Position numbers and translations under genes: made by a program. Positions 39,115-47,740 of a DNA stretch of 64,000 nucleotides are shown piece by piece. The notes beneath the pieces were generated by a model. It made no database searches. It saw only the letters and a program-made list of their open reading frames with translations, and was not told the DNA's origin. Location: positions 78,700 through 142,699 of the forward strand of contig JAXMCI010000019.1 in assembly GCA_046349435.1 (NCBI GenBank), in the 5' to 3' direction. Position 1 is the stretch's first letter, and each line of letters starts with the position of its first letter. The stretch comes from JAXMCI01 sp046349435. GTDB taxonomy: Bacteria > Pseudomonadota > Alphaproteobacteria > Dongiales > Dongiaceae.

Positions 39115-40308
39115 TCAGCCGCGGTCGTTACGGCAGACCCTGCCGTCCTTCATGACGAAGAAGACGTCGCGCATCGCCGCGATGTCGCCCAGCGGATCGG
39201 CCGGCACGGCGATGACGTCGGCGAGCCGCCCCGGGGCCAGCGTGCCGAGCCGGTCGGCGAGGCCCATCATCTCGGCCGCCTCGGTGGTCGCGGCGCGGAT
39301 CGCCTCGAGCGGCGTCAGGCCGATCTCGCGGACCATCACCTCGAGCTCCTGCATGTTGTCGCCGCAATGATTGCCGGGGGTGCCGACGTCGGTGCCCATG
39401 ACGATGCGCACGCCGCAGCGCCGGGCCAGCTTGACGTTGCCGACCCGGATCGCGTGCACCGATTCGTAGCGCTCGCGGATGTGCGGCGGGACGCGGCCGG
39501 CGAAGGTCGGGTCGCTCATCATCGCCGGCGTCGTGCACAGGGTGGGGACGAGGAAGGCGCCGCGCTCGGCCATCAGCCGGTAGGCCGCCTCGTCGCCGAA
39601 GCTGCCATGCTCGATCGAGCGGCAGCCGGCCTCGACGGCGTTGCGGATGCCGTCCAGCGCGTGGCAGTGGGCGGCGACGTAGGTCAGGTTGTCGGTGGCG
39701 ATGCCGACCGCCGCCTCGATCTCCTCGCGGCGGTACTGGATCGCCTCGGCCTTCTCGTACTTGGTCGAGGTGATCGCGCCGGTGGCGAGCAGCTTGATGA
39801 AGTCGGCGCCGTTGGCGAGCTGCTTGCGCGCCGCGGCGCGCACCGCGTCGACGCCGTCGGCCTCCTCGTACATGCCGCGATAGTAGGGCGTGGTGCTCGA
39901 GGTGATGGTGAGCAGGCGGCCGGAGCAGTAGAGGCGGGGGCCGGGAATCCAGCCGGCGTTGATCGCCTCGCGCACGGCGATCTCGTGAAAGTCCCAGCCG
40001 CCGACGTCGCGCGCCGTGGTGATGCCGCACATCAGCAGGTCGCGCGCCATCCGCGCGGTGTGCAGCACGATGGTGCCGGGCATGGCGTCGCGCCATGGGT
40101 TGTTCGGGTCGGGATGCCGCGTATCGAGCGTGATGTGGACATGGCAGTCGAAGAAGCCCGGCAGCAGCCAGGCGCCGGCGAGGTCGATGCCCTCGGCACC
40201 GGCCGGGGCGCGGCCGATCTCAGCGATCCGGTTGCCCTCGACCCTGAGGTCGGCGACGCGAAACGTCCCGGCGCCGCCCTCGAAGACGCGCCCGCCCATC
40301 AGCCACAT
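39115..40308 (-). CDS. Metal-dependent amidohydrolase, imidazolonepropionase/prolidase-like
   Basis: 397 aa from ATG 40308. It is an amidohydrolase-superfamily TIM barrel: the HxH metal site FFDCHVHITLDT (about residue 56), the bridging lysine in DFIKLLATGAITS, the later histidines in YVAAHCHALDG and CRSIEHGSF, and the aspartate in IVMGTDVGTPGNH. No signal peptide. The group includes Xaa-Pro and Xaa-Arg dipeptidases and related enzymes. With the neighbouring serine hydrolase it may process a peptide or amide. Confidence 0.87.
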   Translation of the reverse strand: MWLMGGRVFEGGAGTFRVADLRVEGNRIAEIGRAPAGAEGIDLAGAWLLPGFFDCHVHITLDTRHPDPNNPWRDAMPGTIVLHTARMARDLLMCGITTARDVGGWDFHEIAVREAINAGWIPGPRLYCSGRLLTITSSTTPYYRGMYEEADGVDAVRAAARKQLANGADFIKLLATGAITSTKYEKAEAIQYRREEIEAAVGIATDNLTYVAAHCHALDGIRNAVEAGCRSIEHGSFGDEAAYRLMAERGAFLVPTLCTTPAMMSDPTFAGRVPPHIRERYESVHAIRVGNVKLARRCGVRIVMGTDVGTPGNHCGDNMQELEVMVREIGLTPLEAIRAATTEAAEMMGLADRLGTLAPGRLADVIAVPADPLGDIAAMRDVFFVMKDGRVCRNDRG

Positions 40309-40451
40309 GCGATGATCCCCCTCCAGCGATTCCGCCCGGACTGTACCGCGAATCCGGCCGGCCGCCAGGGGGACGCAGCGGCGGCGCCGCGATCGCTTGC
40401 CAGCCTGTGCCGCCCCGGCCCACACTGCGGCCGGTCGCGAGGGATTCAGGC

Positions 40452-41384
40452 ATGACGTCAATCCTCGTTCGGGCCAGGGCGGCCCTGTTCGGCCTCGTTC
40501 TGCTGCTGGCGTGTGTGTCGCCGGCGGCGGCCGATGACGCACTGCCGGAGGTCGAAGGCAGCTTCGCCATGCTCGGCATGCAGGTGCCGCTGCCCGGCGG
40601 CCCCTGGCACCTCGTCGCCGAGGCGCAGCAGCCGGCACCGGCCGGTAGACCGGTGCTGCACGGCGCGGTCCTCGCCAGCCTCTCCGGCACCACCGTCGCG
40701 GGGCTGGTGGTGATCCAGGCGGCGATCGACAGCGAGGCGGTGGGCTCGGGCCTGCCCGGCGCCTGCAGCCGCTCCGACCTGCATTGGACCGAGATCCGCT
40801 CGGGCGCCGGCTCGCTGCTGGCGGTGTGCAGCTACGTCACGCACCTGGTGCACGCGGCCGGGCCGGGCTCCGCGGCGGTGTGGACGGCTGCCGACCGGGC
40901 GATCCGGTCACAGGGCTGGACCGTTCCCGCCACCTGGCTGGCGGTCGGGTTCCGCATCGCCGACGATATCGACCTGCTCGACGTCCGCTACTACTTCAAT
41001 CCCGACCTGCTCGGCATGCCGCCGGTCGCAGCGCGGGCCGAGCCGGCGGGCGGCGGCTGGCTCGGAGGCGCCGCCTCGATCTATGGCTCCGTCCGCGCGG
41101 CGATCGCGGGCGAGGGCGTGCCGCACGATCCGCGCTGGGTGGCCAGCCCGTGGTCGCCGGCGGCGGTGGCCGACGATCCCCGCCGGGCGGCGGCGATCGC
41201 CGGCCTGGTCGCCTGGGCCCACCCCGCGCTGCGCGCCCTGCGCTCGGGCTTCGCCGGCCGCGCGGCGGCAATGCTGCCGCCGCCGGCGCCCTGGAGCGCC
41301 GCTGCGCAGGGCGGCGCGAAGGCTTGGCCGCGGCGTCCGCCGCGGCGCCGCGGGGAGGCGCGGTCGCGCTGTGGAAGACCCTGA
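40452..41384 (+). CDS. Unrecognised exported protein; frame probably continues into DUF2061
   Basis: 310 aa as read from ATG 40452. It has a clean signal peptide (about residues 1-26, ending SPAAADD) and a soluble domain with two to three cysteines (GACSRSDLHW, LAVCSYVTH). I do not recognise this domain. The last 25 residues become Arg-rich (RPPRRRGEARSRCGRP), which looks like reading out of frame. Around 41322-41330 a one-base loss would join this protein to the DUF2061 frame that ends at 41593. It is either a fusion or two overlapping genes. Confidence 0.55.
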   Translation: MTSILVRARAALFGLVLLLACVSPAAADDALPEVEGSFAMLGMQVPLPGGPWHLVAEAQQPAPAGRPVLHGAVLASLSGTTVAGLVVIQAAIDSEAVGSGLPGACSRSDLHWTEIRSGAGSLLAVCSYVTHLVHAAGPGSAAVWTAADRAIRSQGWTVPATWLAVGFRIADDIDLLDVRYYFNPDLLGMPPVAARAEPAGGGWLGGAASIYGSVRAAIAGEGVPHDPRWVASPWSPAAVADDPRRAAAIAGLVAWAHPALRALRSGFAGRAAAMLPPPAPWSAAAQGGAKAWPRRPPRRRGEARSRCGRP

Positions 41385-41593
41385 GCTGGCGCGTCGTCGG
41401 CTCCAGCCTCGACCTGCTGGTCAGCTTCTCGGTCACCGGCAACGCCAATGCCGCCGGGGCGATCACCTTCATCGGCGCCGCGGTCAACAGCGTCGGCTAC
41501 TACCTGCACGAGCTGGCCTGGCAGGCCTATGAGGGCTCGCGCGACGGCCGCGCGGCCGTCGGCGACCTGCCGCCGGCCGGGATCGACTTCTAG
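41324..41593 (+). CDS. DUF2061 membrane domain
   Basis: The frame codes for about 70 residues of the DUF2061 family: LWKTLSWRVVGSSLDLLVSF, then SVTGNANAAGAITFIGAAVN and YYLHELAWQAYE, giving two membrane helices. No ATG or GTG lies close before the domain; TTG 41324 is the only possible start nearby, giving 89 aa. Free-standing DUF2061 proteins usually begin directly at the KTLSWR segment, so a frameshift joining it to the exported protein upstream seems more likely than a separate gene. Confidence 0.65.
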   Translation: MAAASAAAPRGGAVALWKTLSWRVVGSSLDLLVSFSVTGNANAAGAITFIGAAVNSVGYYLHELAWQAYEGSRDGRAAVGDLPPAGIDF

Positions 41594-41597
41594 GCGA

Positions 41598-41963
41598 TCA
41601 GGGCGTCGCCGGCTTGGTCGGGCCGCCGAGCATCTCGTACATCCAGTAGAGCCCGGGGGCCATGGTGGCGAAGACGCCGCAACCGGCAGCGAAGCCGGCG
41701 GCGAGGATCGGCAGCGTCAGCACCGGATTGGTGACGGCGCCCGTGGCGGCGACGGCGACCACGTCGCTGTAGATGTAGCTGGCGCCCGCCGTGGCGAAGC
41801 CGCCGAGGATGCAGCTCACGCCCTGGAACTGGTTCGAGTTCATCTTGTACTTGTTGGCCGGCGCGTCGTCGCCGCTCGCCGCGCGGGCGCCCGCCGCCCA
41901 GGAGCCGATCAGCGCAGCAGCCAAGCCGGCCACGGCCAGCCGTCGGAACACCATGCGGATCAT
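41598..41963 (-). CDS. Small secreted or membrane hypothetical protein
   Basis: 121 aa from ATG 41963, preferred over ATG 41969 because GGGGGG then sits about 7 bases upstream. A signal peptide (about residues 1-28, ending GARAASG) is followed by two hydrophobic segments (about 45-65 and 73-97). There are two cysteines, in GVSCILGG and AGCGVFA. It ends 4 bases from the end of the convergent DUF2061 frame. I do not recognise the family. Confidence 0.6.
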   Translation of the reverse strand: MIRMVFRRLAVAGLAAALIGSWAAGARAASGDDAPANKYKMNSNQFQGVSCILGGFATAGASYIYSDVVAVAATGAVTNPVLTLPILAAGFAAGCGVFATMAPGLYWMYEMLGGPTKPATP

Positions 41964-42043
41964 CGCCATTCCCCCCTTTGCCACCTGGCGCAAGCCTAGC
42001 ATCGGCCCCGCCGATCGTCCATGGCGGCAGGATCAAAGTCCGA

Positions 42044-43039
42044 TCAAAGTCCCGTCGCGGCGGCCGCCTCGCCGACCGGGAAGTGGCAGGACCAGCCGCG
42101 GTCGCCGTGCACCGTGAAGGCCGGCGCCTCGCCGCGGCAGCGCGGCTGCGCGCGCGGGCAGCGCGGGTGGAACTCGCAGCCCGGCGGCCGCTGCAGCAGG
42201 CTCGGCACCTCGCCGGCGAGCTCGATGCGCCGGTGCCGGGCGTCCGGGTCGGGCTCGGGGCTCGCCGCCAGCAGGGCCTCGGCATAGGGATGGCGCGGGG
42301 CGGCGAACAGCGCGGCGGTCGGCGCCTGCTCGACGATCCGGCCGAGATACATCACCGCGGTGCGGTGCGCGACGTGGCGGACCACGGCGAGATTGTGGGT
42401 GATGATCAGGATGGCCAGCCCGAGCCGGTCCTGCAGGTCGTTGAGCAGGTTCAGCACCTCGCCCTGGATCGAGACGTCGAGCCCGGCGGTCGGCTCGTCG
42501 GCGATGACCAGCCGAGGCTGCAGCGCCACGGCGCGGGCGACGCCGACGCGGCGCGCCTGGCCGCCCGAGAGCTGGTGCGGGTAGCGCTCGGCGAAGGCGG
42601 CGGGAAGGCCGACCAGGTCGAGCAGCCGGCGCGCCTCGGCCGCGAGGTCGCGGTCGGTGAGCCCGTGCACGCGGAACGGCTCGCTCAGCAGCGAGCGCAC
42701 GGTGAGGCGCGGGCTCAGCGAGCCCACCGGGTCCTGCCACATCATCGCCATGTCGCGGCGCACCGGCCGCATCGCGGCGTCGCCGCGGCCGGTGATGTCC
42801 TGCCCGGCGAAGCGGATCCGCCCGGACTGCACCGGCAGCAGCCCGATGATCGCGCGGGCGATCGTCGTCTTGCCGCTGCCGGACTCGCCGACCAGCGCCA
42901 GGGTCCGGCCTTCGTCGAGCGCGAAGGAGACGCCGGCCACCGCCTCGATGTGGGTGGGGCCGCCGCGCAGCGCGCTGCCAAGCAGGCCGGCGACGCGGAA
43001 GCGGACGCGGAGGTCCTCGACCTCGAGCAGCGCGCTCAC
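42044..43039 (-). CDS. Dipeptide ABC transporter ATP-binding protein DppF type
   Basis: 331 aa from GTG 43039, overlapping the previous stop. Walker A is LVGESGSGKTTIARA (about residues 48-62), the signature HQLSGGQARRVGVARAV, Walker B LVIADEPTAGLD. The oligopeptide-transporter C-terminal cysteine cluster (CEFHPRCPRAQPRCRG), an Fe-S or metal site of the family, is at about 295-310. Last gene of the dppABCDF run. Confidence 0.9.
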   Translation of the reverse strand: MSALLEVEDLRVRFRVAGLLGSALRGGPTHIEAVAGVSFALDEGRTLALVGESGSGKTTIARAIIGLLPVQSGRIRFAGQDITGRGDAAMRPVRRDMAMMWQDPVGSLSPRLTVRSLLSEPFRVHGLTDRDLAAEARRLLDLVGLPAAFAERYPHQLSGGQARRVGVARAVALQPRLVIADEPTAGLDVSIQGEVLNLLNDLQDRLGLAILIITHNLAVVRHVAHRTAVMYLGRIVEQAPTAALFAAPRHPYAEALLAASPEPDPDARHRRIELAGEVPSLLQRPPGCEFHPRCPRAQPRCRGEAPAFTVHGDRGWSCHFPVGEAAAATGL

Positions 43040-44037
43040 CCAGCCGCCTCCGCCGCCATGCCGGCCAGCTCCTCCTCGGCGCGGTGGCAGGCGGCGATGC
43101 CGCCGGGCCGGACCGGCCGCAGCGCCGGATGCTCGGCGGCGCAGCGCGGGATCGCCCGGTCGCAGCGGTCGCGGAAGACGCAGCCCGAGGGCAGGGCGAG
43201 CAGGCTCGGGATGTCGCCCGGGATCACCGGCAGCTGGCGCGCCGGCTGGTCGATGCGCGCGGGATCGCACTCCAGCAGCTTGCGTGTGTAGGGGTGGGCC
43301 GGGCGCCGGAAGATGTCGCGCACGTCGCCCTGCTCGACGACCTCGCCGGCATACATCACCACCACCTCGTCGCAGAGCTCGGCGATGACGCCGAGGTGAT
43401 GCGAGATGAAGAGGATCGAGCAGTGGAAATCCCGCTGCAGGTTGCGGATCAGGTTGATGACCTGGACTTCCAGGGTGGCGTCGAGCGCGGTGGTCGGCTC
43501 GTCGGCGATCAGCAGGTCGGGCTCGGCCATCAGCGCCATGGCGATGCAGATGCGCTGGCGCATGCCGCCGGAGAACTCGTGCGGATACTGGCCGAGCCGG
43601 CGCGCCGGATCGGGGATGCCGACCTTGGCCAGCATGGCGGCGGCGCGCTGCCGCTTCTCCGCCGCCGAGCGCCGCGCGCGGTACTGGATGGCGGTCATCT
43701 GCGCGCCGACCGACAGCACCGGGTTGAGCGCCGTCATCGGGTCCTGGAAGACGACCGAGATGCGGTCGCCGCGCAGCCGCTGCATGCCGGCCTCGCCCAG
43801 GGTCAGCAGGTCCTGGCCGTCGAACAGGATGCGCCCGCCGGTCACCCGGCCATTGGCCGCGAGCAGCCCGAGCACGGCGTTGATCAGGGTCGACTTGCCG
43901 CAGCCGGACTCGCCGACCAGCCCGACGATGCGGCCGCGCGGCACCGACAGGCTGACCTCGCGCAGCGCGCGCAGCGGGCCGGCCGCCGAGGCGAAGGCGA
44001 CGGACAGGCCGTCGACGGCGAGCAGCACGTCGGCCAC
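43036..44037 (-). CDS. Dipeptide ABC transporter ATP-binding protein DppD type
   Basis: 333 aa. Walker A is LVGESGCGKSTLINAV (about residues 39-54), the signature HEFSGGMRQRICIAMAL, Walker B LLIADEPTTALD, and the oligopeptide-transporter C-terminal cluster CVFRDRCDRAIPRCA. It pairs with the DppF-type subunit, whose start overlaps its stop (GTGA). Confidence 0.9.
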   Translation of the reverse strand: MADVLLAVDGLSVAFASAAGPLRALREVSLSVPRGRIVGLVGESGCGKSTLINAVLGLLAANGRVTGGRILFDGQDLLTLGEAGMQRLRGDRISVVFQDPMTALNPVLSVGAQMTAIQYRARRSAAEKRQRAAAMLAKVGIPDPARRLGQYPHEFSGGMRQRICIAMALMAEPDLLIADEPTTALDATLEVQVINLIRNLQRDFHCSILFISHHLGVIAELCDEVVVMYAGEVVEQGDVRDIFRRPAHPYTRKLLECDPARIDQPARQLPVIPGDIPSLLALPSGCVFRDRCDRAIPRCAAEHPALRPVRPGGIAACHRAEEELAGMAAEAAG

Positions 44038-44040
44038 GGC

Positions 44041-44931
44041 TCAGCCCTCCCGCCGCAGCCGCGGGTCGATGACGTCGCGCAGCGTCTCGCCGAGGAAGGT
44101 GAAGCCCAGCGTCGCCAGGATCAGGGCGAGCCCGCCGGCGATCGACGGCCAGGCGCTCTCCTGGATGTAGTTCTGGCCCTCGTTGAGGATGGTGCCCCAG
44201 GACGGGGCGGGCGGCGGCACGCCGAGGCCGAGGAAGCTCATCCCGGCCTCGATGGTGATCACCACCGGGATGTCCATGCAGGCGACGATCAGCACCGGGC
44301 CGATGATGTTGGGCAGGATGTGCACGGCCAGCACCCGCACCAGCCCGGCGCCGACGGCGCGGGTGGCGAGCACGAACTCGGCGTTGCGCAGCGCGATGGT
44401 CTGGGTCCGCACGATGCGGCCGTAGCCCGGCGCGAACACGGCGATGACGACGAAGAACACCGTCCACAGGCTGCGCCCGACCAGGATGGCGAGCGCCAGC
44501 GCGATCATCACCGTCGGGAAGGAGCGGATCGCGTCGAACAGCAGCACCATGGCGTGGTCGAGCCAGCGCGGCCCGTAGCCGGCGACCAGGCCGAGGACGG
44601 CCCCCAGCAGCAGCGAGGCGAGCGTCGCCGAGACCGACAGGCCGAGCGCGATGCGGCCGCCATGCAGCACGCGCGACAGCAGGTCGCGCCCGAGATGGTC
44701 GGTGCCGAGCAGATGGACCAGCGAGGGCGGCTGGAAGCGGTCGCGCACCACCATCTTGATCGGGTCGTAGGGCGTCAGGTGATCGGCGAAGACGGCGCCC
44801 AGCACGACGGCCAGCACCAGCACCAGGCCGAGCACGCCGAGCGGCTCGGCGAGCAGCCGGCCGATCACCGCGCGGGCCGCCGAGCGCGGCTGCGGCGCCG
44901 GCGCCGGGTCAGCGGAGGCTTTGGCGGACAC
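44041..44931 (-). CDS. Dipeptide ABC transporter permease DppC type
   Basis: 296 aa. It has the OppC N-terminal region, then BPD_transp_1 with about six membrane helices. GVVFADHLTPYDP-like sequence and HLLGTDHLGRDLLSRVLHGGR are DppC signatures. It overlaps dppB by 23 bases and is 3 bases from the DppD gene, so the operon is tightly packed. Confidence 0.92.
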   Translation of the reverse strand: MSAKASADPAPAPQPRSAARAVIGRLLAEPLGVLGLVLVLAVVLGAVFADHLTPYDPIKMVVRDRFQPPSLVHLLGTDHLGRDLLSRVLHGGRIALGLSVSATLASLLLGAVLGLVAGYGPRWLDHAMVLLFDAIRSFPTVMIALALAILVGRSLWTVFFVVIAVFAPGYGRIVRTQTIALRNAEFVLATRAVGAGLVRVLAVHILPNIIGPVLIVACMDIPVVITIEAGMSFLGLGVPPPAPSWGTILNEGQNYIQESAWPSIAGGLALILATLGFTFLGETLRDVIDPRLRREG

Positions 44932-45856
44932 GGGGATCGAGGCCGGCGACGAGCAGGTCGGTCGCCAGGTTGACCAGCACGTAGAAGGCGGTGGTCACCA
45001 GGATGGTGCCGGTGACCAGCGGGTAGTTGCGCAGGATGATGGCGTCATAGGCGAGCTTGCCGATGCCGGGGCGGGCGAACACGATCTCGGCGAACACCGC
45101 GCTCGACAGCAGGTTCCCGATGCCGATGCCGAGCACGGTCAGGGTCGGCAGGATGGCCAGCCGCAGCGCGTAGCGGTAGGTGATGGTCGAGCGCGGGATG
45201 CCGAAGGCGCGCGCCATGCGGACATGGTTCTCGCCGAGCACCTCGAGCATCGAGGCCCGCACCATGCGGGCGAGGTACCCCACCCAGCCGAGGCCGACCG
45301 CCAGCGAGGGCAGCACGAGATGCCAGAGCTGGTCGCCGAGGTCGCCCGACTCGCCGGCGCCGATGACCGGGAACCAGTGCAGCCAGACGGCGAAGACGAT
45401 CAGCGAGTACACCGCCACCACGAAGGGCGGGATGGTGATGGTGCCGACCGAGAGGATGCCGGTCAGCCGGTCGATCCACGAGCCGCGGTGGATCGCCGCG
45501 TAGCAGCCGAGCGGGATGCCGACCAGGATCGACCAGCCCATGCTGCCGGCGATCAGCGCCAGCGTGTAGGGCAGCACCTCGGCGATCGACAGCGTGACGC
45601 TGCGCTCCGACATCACCTCGATGCCGAGGTCGCCGCGCAGGATCTGCAGGAAGTAGTTGGCCAGCTGGGTCGGCAGCGGCAGGTCGAGGCCCATCCGGGC
45701 GCGGAATGTCGCCACCATCGCCGGCGTGGCGCGCGGGCCGAGCGCCACCTTCACCGGATCGCCGGGGATGACGTAGATCATGCAGAAGATCAGCGCGATC
45801 GCCAGGGCGACGATCGCGACGGAGATGACCAGCCGCTTCAGGAGATAGGGCAGCAC
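44909..45856 (-). CDS. Dipeptide ABC transporter permease DppB type
   Basis: 315 aa from GTG 45856 (VLPYLLKRLVISVAIVALA), the first codon that gives the family N-terminus. The frame stays open to 46048, but that extra part is encoded by two intergenic repeats. There are six membrane helices; the EAA loop is ENHVRMARAFGIPRSTITYR near residue 213. FARPGIGKLAYDAIILRNYP is a DppB hallmark. Confidence 0.9.
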   Translation of the reverse strand: MLPYLLKRLVISVAIVALAIALIFCMIYVIPGDPVKVALGPRATPAMVATFRARMGLDLPLPTQLANYFLQILRGDLGIEVMSERSVTLSIAEVLPYTLALIAGSMGWSILVGIPLGCYAAIHRGSWIDRLTGILSVGTITIPPFVVAVYSLIVFAVWLHWFPVIGAGESGDLGDQLWHLVLPSLAVGLGWVGYLARMVRASMLEVLGENHVRMARAFGIPRSTITYRYALRLAILPTLTVLGIGIGNLLSSAVFAEIVFARPGIGKLAYDAIILRNYPLVTGTILVTTAFYVLVNLATDLLVAGLDPRVRQSLR

Positions 45857-45883
45857 GAGGGGGGCAGCGTCTCCAGGCCAGAT

Positions 45884-45911
45884 CCCCTCTCCCGCGCGAG
45901 CGGGAGAGGGG
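45884..45911. repeat. Palindromic repeat, CCCCTCTCCCGC type
   Basis: A 12-base stem CCCCTCTCCCGC / GCGGGAGAGGGG with loop GCGA. It is the same family as the palindrome inside lemA at 2420-2445. It lies just upstream of the dppB start. Confidence 0.8.
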
Positions 45912-45977
45912 GCTAGGACTTTCAGCCCAGACGAGGGTTCATCCGGCTGGACCGTGCCGGCCACGCCCCTTCCTGTC

Positions 45978-46043
45978 ATGCCCGGGCCCGACCCGGGCAT
46001 CCAGCTTGCGGCAGCCATGGATTGCCGGGTCAAGCCCGGCAAT
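45978..46043. repeat. Double stem-loop intergenic repeat
   Basis: Two 9-base stems: ATGCCCGGG-CCCGA-CCCGGGCAT (45978-46000) and ATTGCCGGG-TCAAG-CCCGGCAAT (46021-46043), with flanking TGTCATG and TGACA. It is the common alphaproteobacterial intergenic palindrome family. It lies between dppA and dppB, where it may attenuate or stabilise the message. Confidence 0.85.
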
Positions 46044-46084
46044 GACAAGAAAGGGCAGAGGCGCGGCGGACAACGACGTCGTGC

Positions 46085-47647
46085 CTAGGCCTTGCGGAAC
46101 TTGTAGAGGATCGGCACGCCGTTCGGCCACATCACCGGGACGATGCTCTCCCGGTAGAGCACGCCGGTCACCTCGTGGGTGAGGAAGACGTAGGAGCCCG
46201 ACTCCTCCATCAGGTCCTGCATCTTCTTGTACATGACGTCGCGCTTGGCCGGATCGAGCTCGACCAGGCCCTTCTTGTGCAGCTCGCCGAACTCGGGGCT
46301 GTTCCAGCGCTCCCAGTTCCAGATGCCGATCTGCTCGGGGGTGAACCAGGCGGTCGCCCAGCTCGGGTCCGGCTCCATCGAGAAGCGGTCGAGGATGAGC
46401 TGGATCTTCTTGTAGGAGTCGCCGGCCTTCTGGTCGCCGAGCGACCAGAAGGTGCCGGAATCGTGCTGCTGGATGGCGACCTTGATGCCGATCTCGGCGA
46501 GCTGGGCCTGGATCGCCTGGGCGGCGTTGACCCGCTCCTGCTTGTTCAGGATGTCGAGCGTGCACTCGAAGCCGTTGGGGTAGCCGGCCTCGGCGAGCAG
46601 CTTCTTGGCCTGGTCGATGTCGCGGCTGTAGAGGTTCTTCTCGCGGTGGCCGACGAGGCCGGGCGCGACGATGCCGGTCGACGGCGCGGCGGCGCCGAAA
46701 TAGGCGGCGTCGAGCACGTCCTGGACGTTGATGGACAGCTGCACCGCGCGGCGGACCTTCTGGTTGTCGAAGGGCTTGGCCTCGTTGTTCATGCCCATCC
46801 AGACATAGGCCAGCGACGGCATGCGCAGGATCTTCGAGCCCTTCGGCGGGTCCTTCTCCAGCCGCTCGATCGAGGAGACGCTGACCCAGGTCCAGTCGAT
46901 GTCGCCCGACTGGAAGGCGAGCTCCGCGGTCTTGTCGTCGTCGATCGGGAAGATGTGGATCTCGTCGTAGAAGGGCTTCTCGCCCTTCCAGCCGTCGCTG
47001 CGCGCGAGCACGGTCTTCTGCTTGGGCTGCCAGTCCTTGATGACGTAGCGGCCGGAGCTGGCCGGGACGGTGGTGGTGAACTTGCCGCCGGCCTTCTCCA
47101 GCGCCGCCTTGCACATGATGAGGCCGCTGGCGGCGGGCAGGGTGCTGAGCCAGAGCGGGGCGAAGGCGTCTTTCAGCACGATGACGCCGGAGCGCTTGTC
47201 CTTGACCTCGACATGGTCGAGCAGCGCCCAGTCGTCATGATAGGCCGACTCGTTCTTGGGGTCGGCGATGCGCTCGTAGGAGTACTTGACGTCCTCGGCC
47301 GTCATCTCGCCGAAGCCGTTGGTCCAGCCGATGTCGTCGCGCAGCGTGAAGGCGACGTGCTTGTCGTCGAGCTGCTTGATCTCCCGGGCCGCATCCAGCT
47401 CCCAGTCCCACTTGTCGCCGCCCTTCTGGTGCACCAGGCCGTTGAAGATGCACTGCATGACGTCGTTGTCCGGCATCGACTTCATGTTGCTCGGGTCGAG
47501 CACCTGTATGTCGGAGTAGTCGCGCACCTTGAGGATGCCGCCGCTCTCGGCCGCGGCGGAGAAGCGCGGCCGCATCATGGCGGCGGCGCCGAGCGCGGCG
47601 GAGCCGGCGAGCACCTGGCGCCGGGTCAATCCCTTCTTCTGGCTCAT
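46085..47647 (-). CDS. ABC transporter substrate-binding protein, DppA/SBP_bac_5 type
   Basis: 520 aa. The N-terminus LTRRQVLAGSAALGAA is a twin-arginine signal, suggesting export by the TatABC system. The periplasmic family 5 domain covers about residues 40-520, with KVRRAVQLSINVQDVLDAAYFG typical of peptide and opine binding proteins. The ligand is not predictable. It is upstream of dppB with 228 bases of repeat-rich spacer, unlike the tight packing of the other subunits, so binding protein and permease levels may differ. Confidence 0.9.
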   Translation of the reverse strand: MSQKKGLTRRQVLAGSAALGAAAMMRPRFSAAAESGGILKVRDYSDIQVLDPSNMKSMPDNDVMQCIFNGLVHQKGGDKWDWELDAAREIKQLDDKHVAFTLRDDIGWTNGFGEMTAEDVKYSYERIADPKNESAYHDDWALLDHVEVKDKRSGVIVLKDAFAPLWLSTLPAASGLIMCKAALEKAGGKFTTTVPASSGRYVIKDWQPKQKTVLARSDGWKGEKPFYDEIHIFPIDDDKTAELAFQSGDIDWTWVSVSSIERLEKDPPKGSKILRMPSLAYVWMGMNNEAKPFDNQKVRRAVQLSINVQDVLDAAYFGAAAPSTGIVAPGLVGHREKNLYSRDIDQAKKLLAEAGYPNGFECTLDILNKQERVNAAQAIQAQLAEIGIKVAIQQHDSGTFWSLGDQKAGDSYKKIQLILDRFSMEPDPSWATAWFTPEQIGIWNWERWNSPEFGELHKKGLVELDPAKRDVMYKKMQDLMEESGSYVFLTHEVTGVLYRESIVPVMWPNGVPILYKFRKA

Positions 47648-47740
47648 GGTCTCAAAACTCCCTGTCGGTGGGGACGGCCGTTATGGCCGCACCTTATCGC
47701 AAAGCGCGGAGGATCGCGAAGGGTCTCCGCCTCCCTTGGG

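Noticed and set aside
45857..46048. Extended DppB N-terminus
   Set aside because: The extra residues come from intergenic repeats; GTG 45856 gives the family N-terminus.
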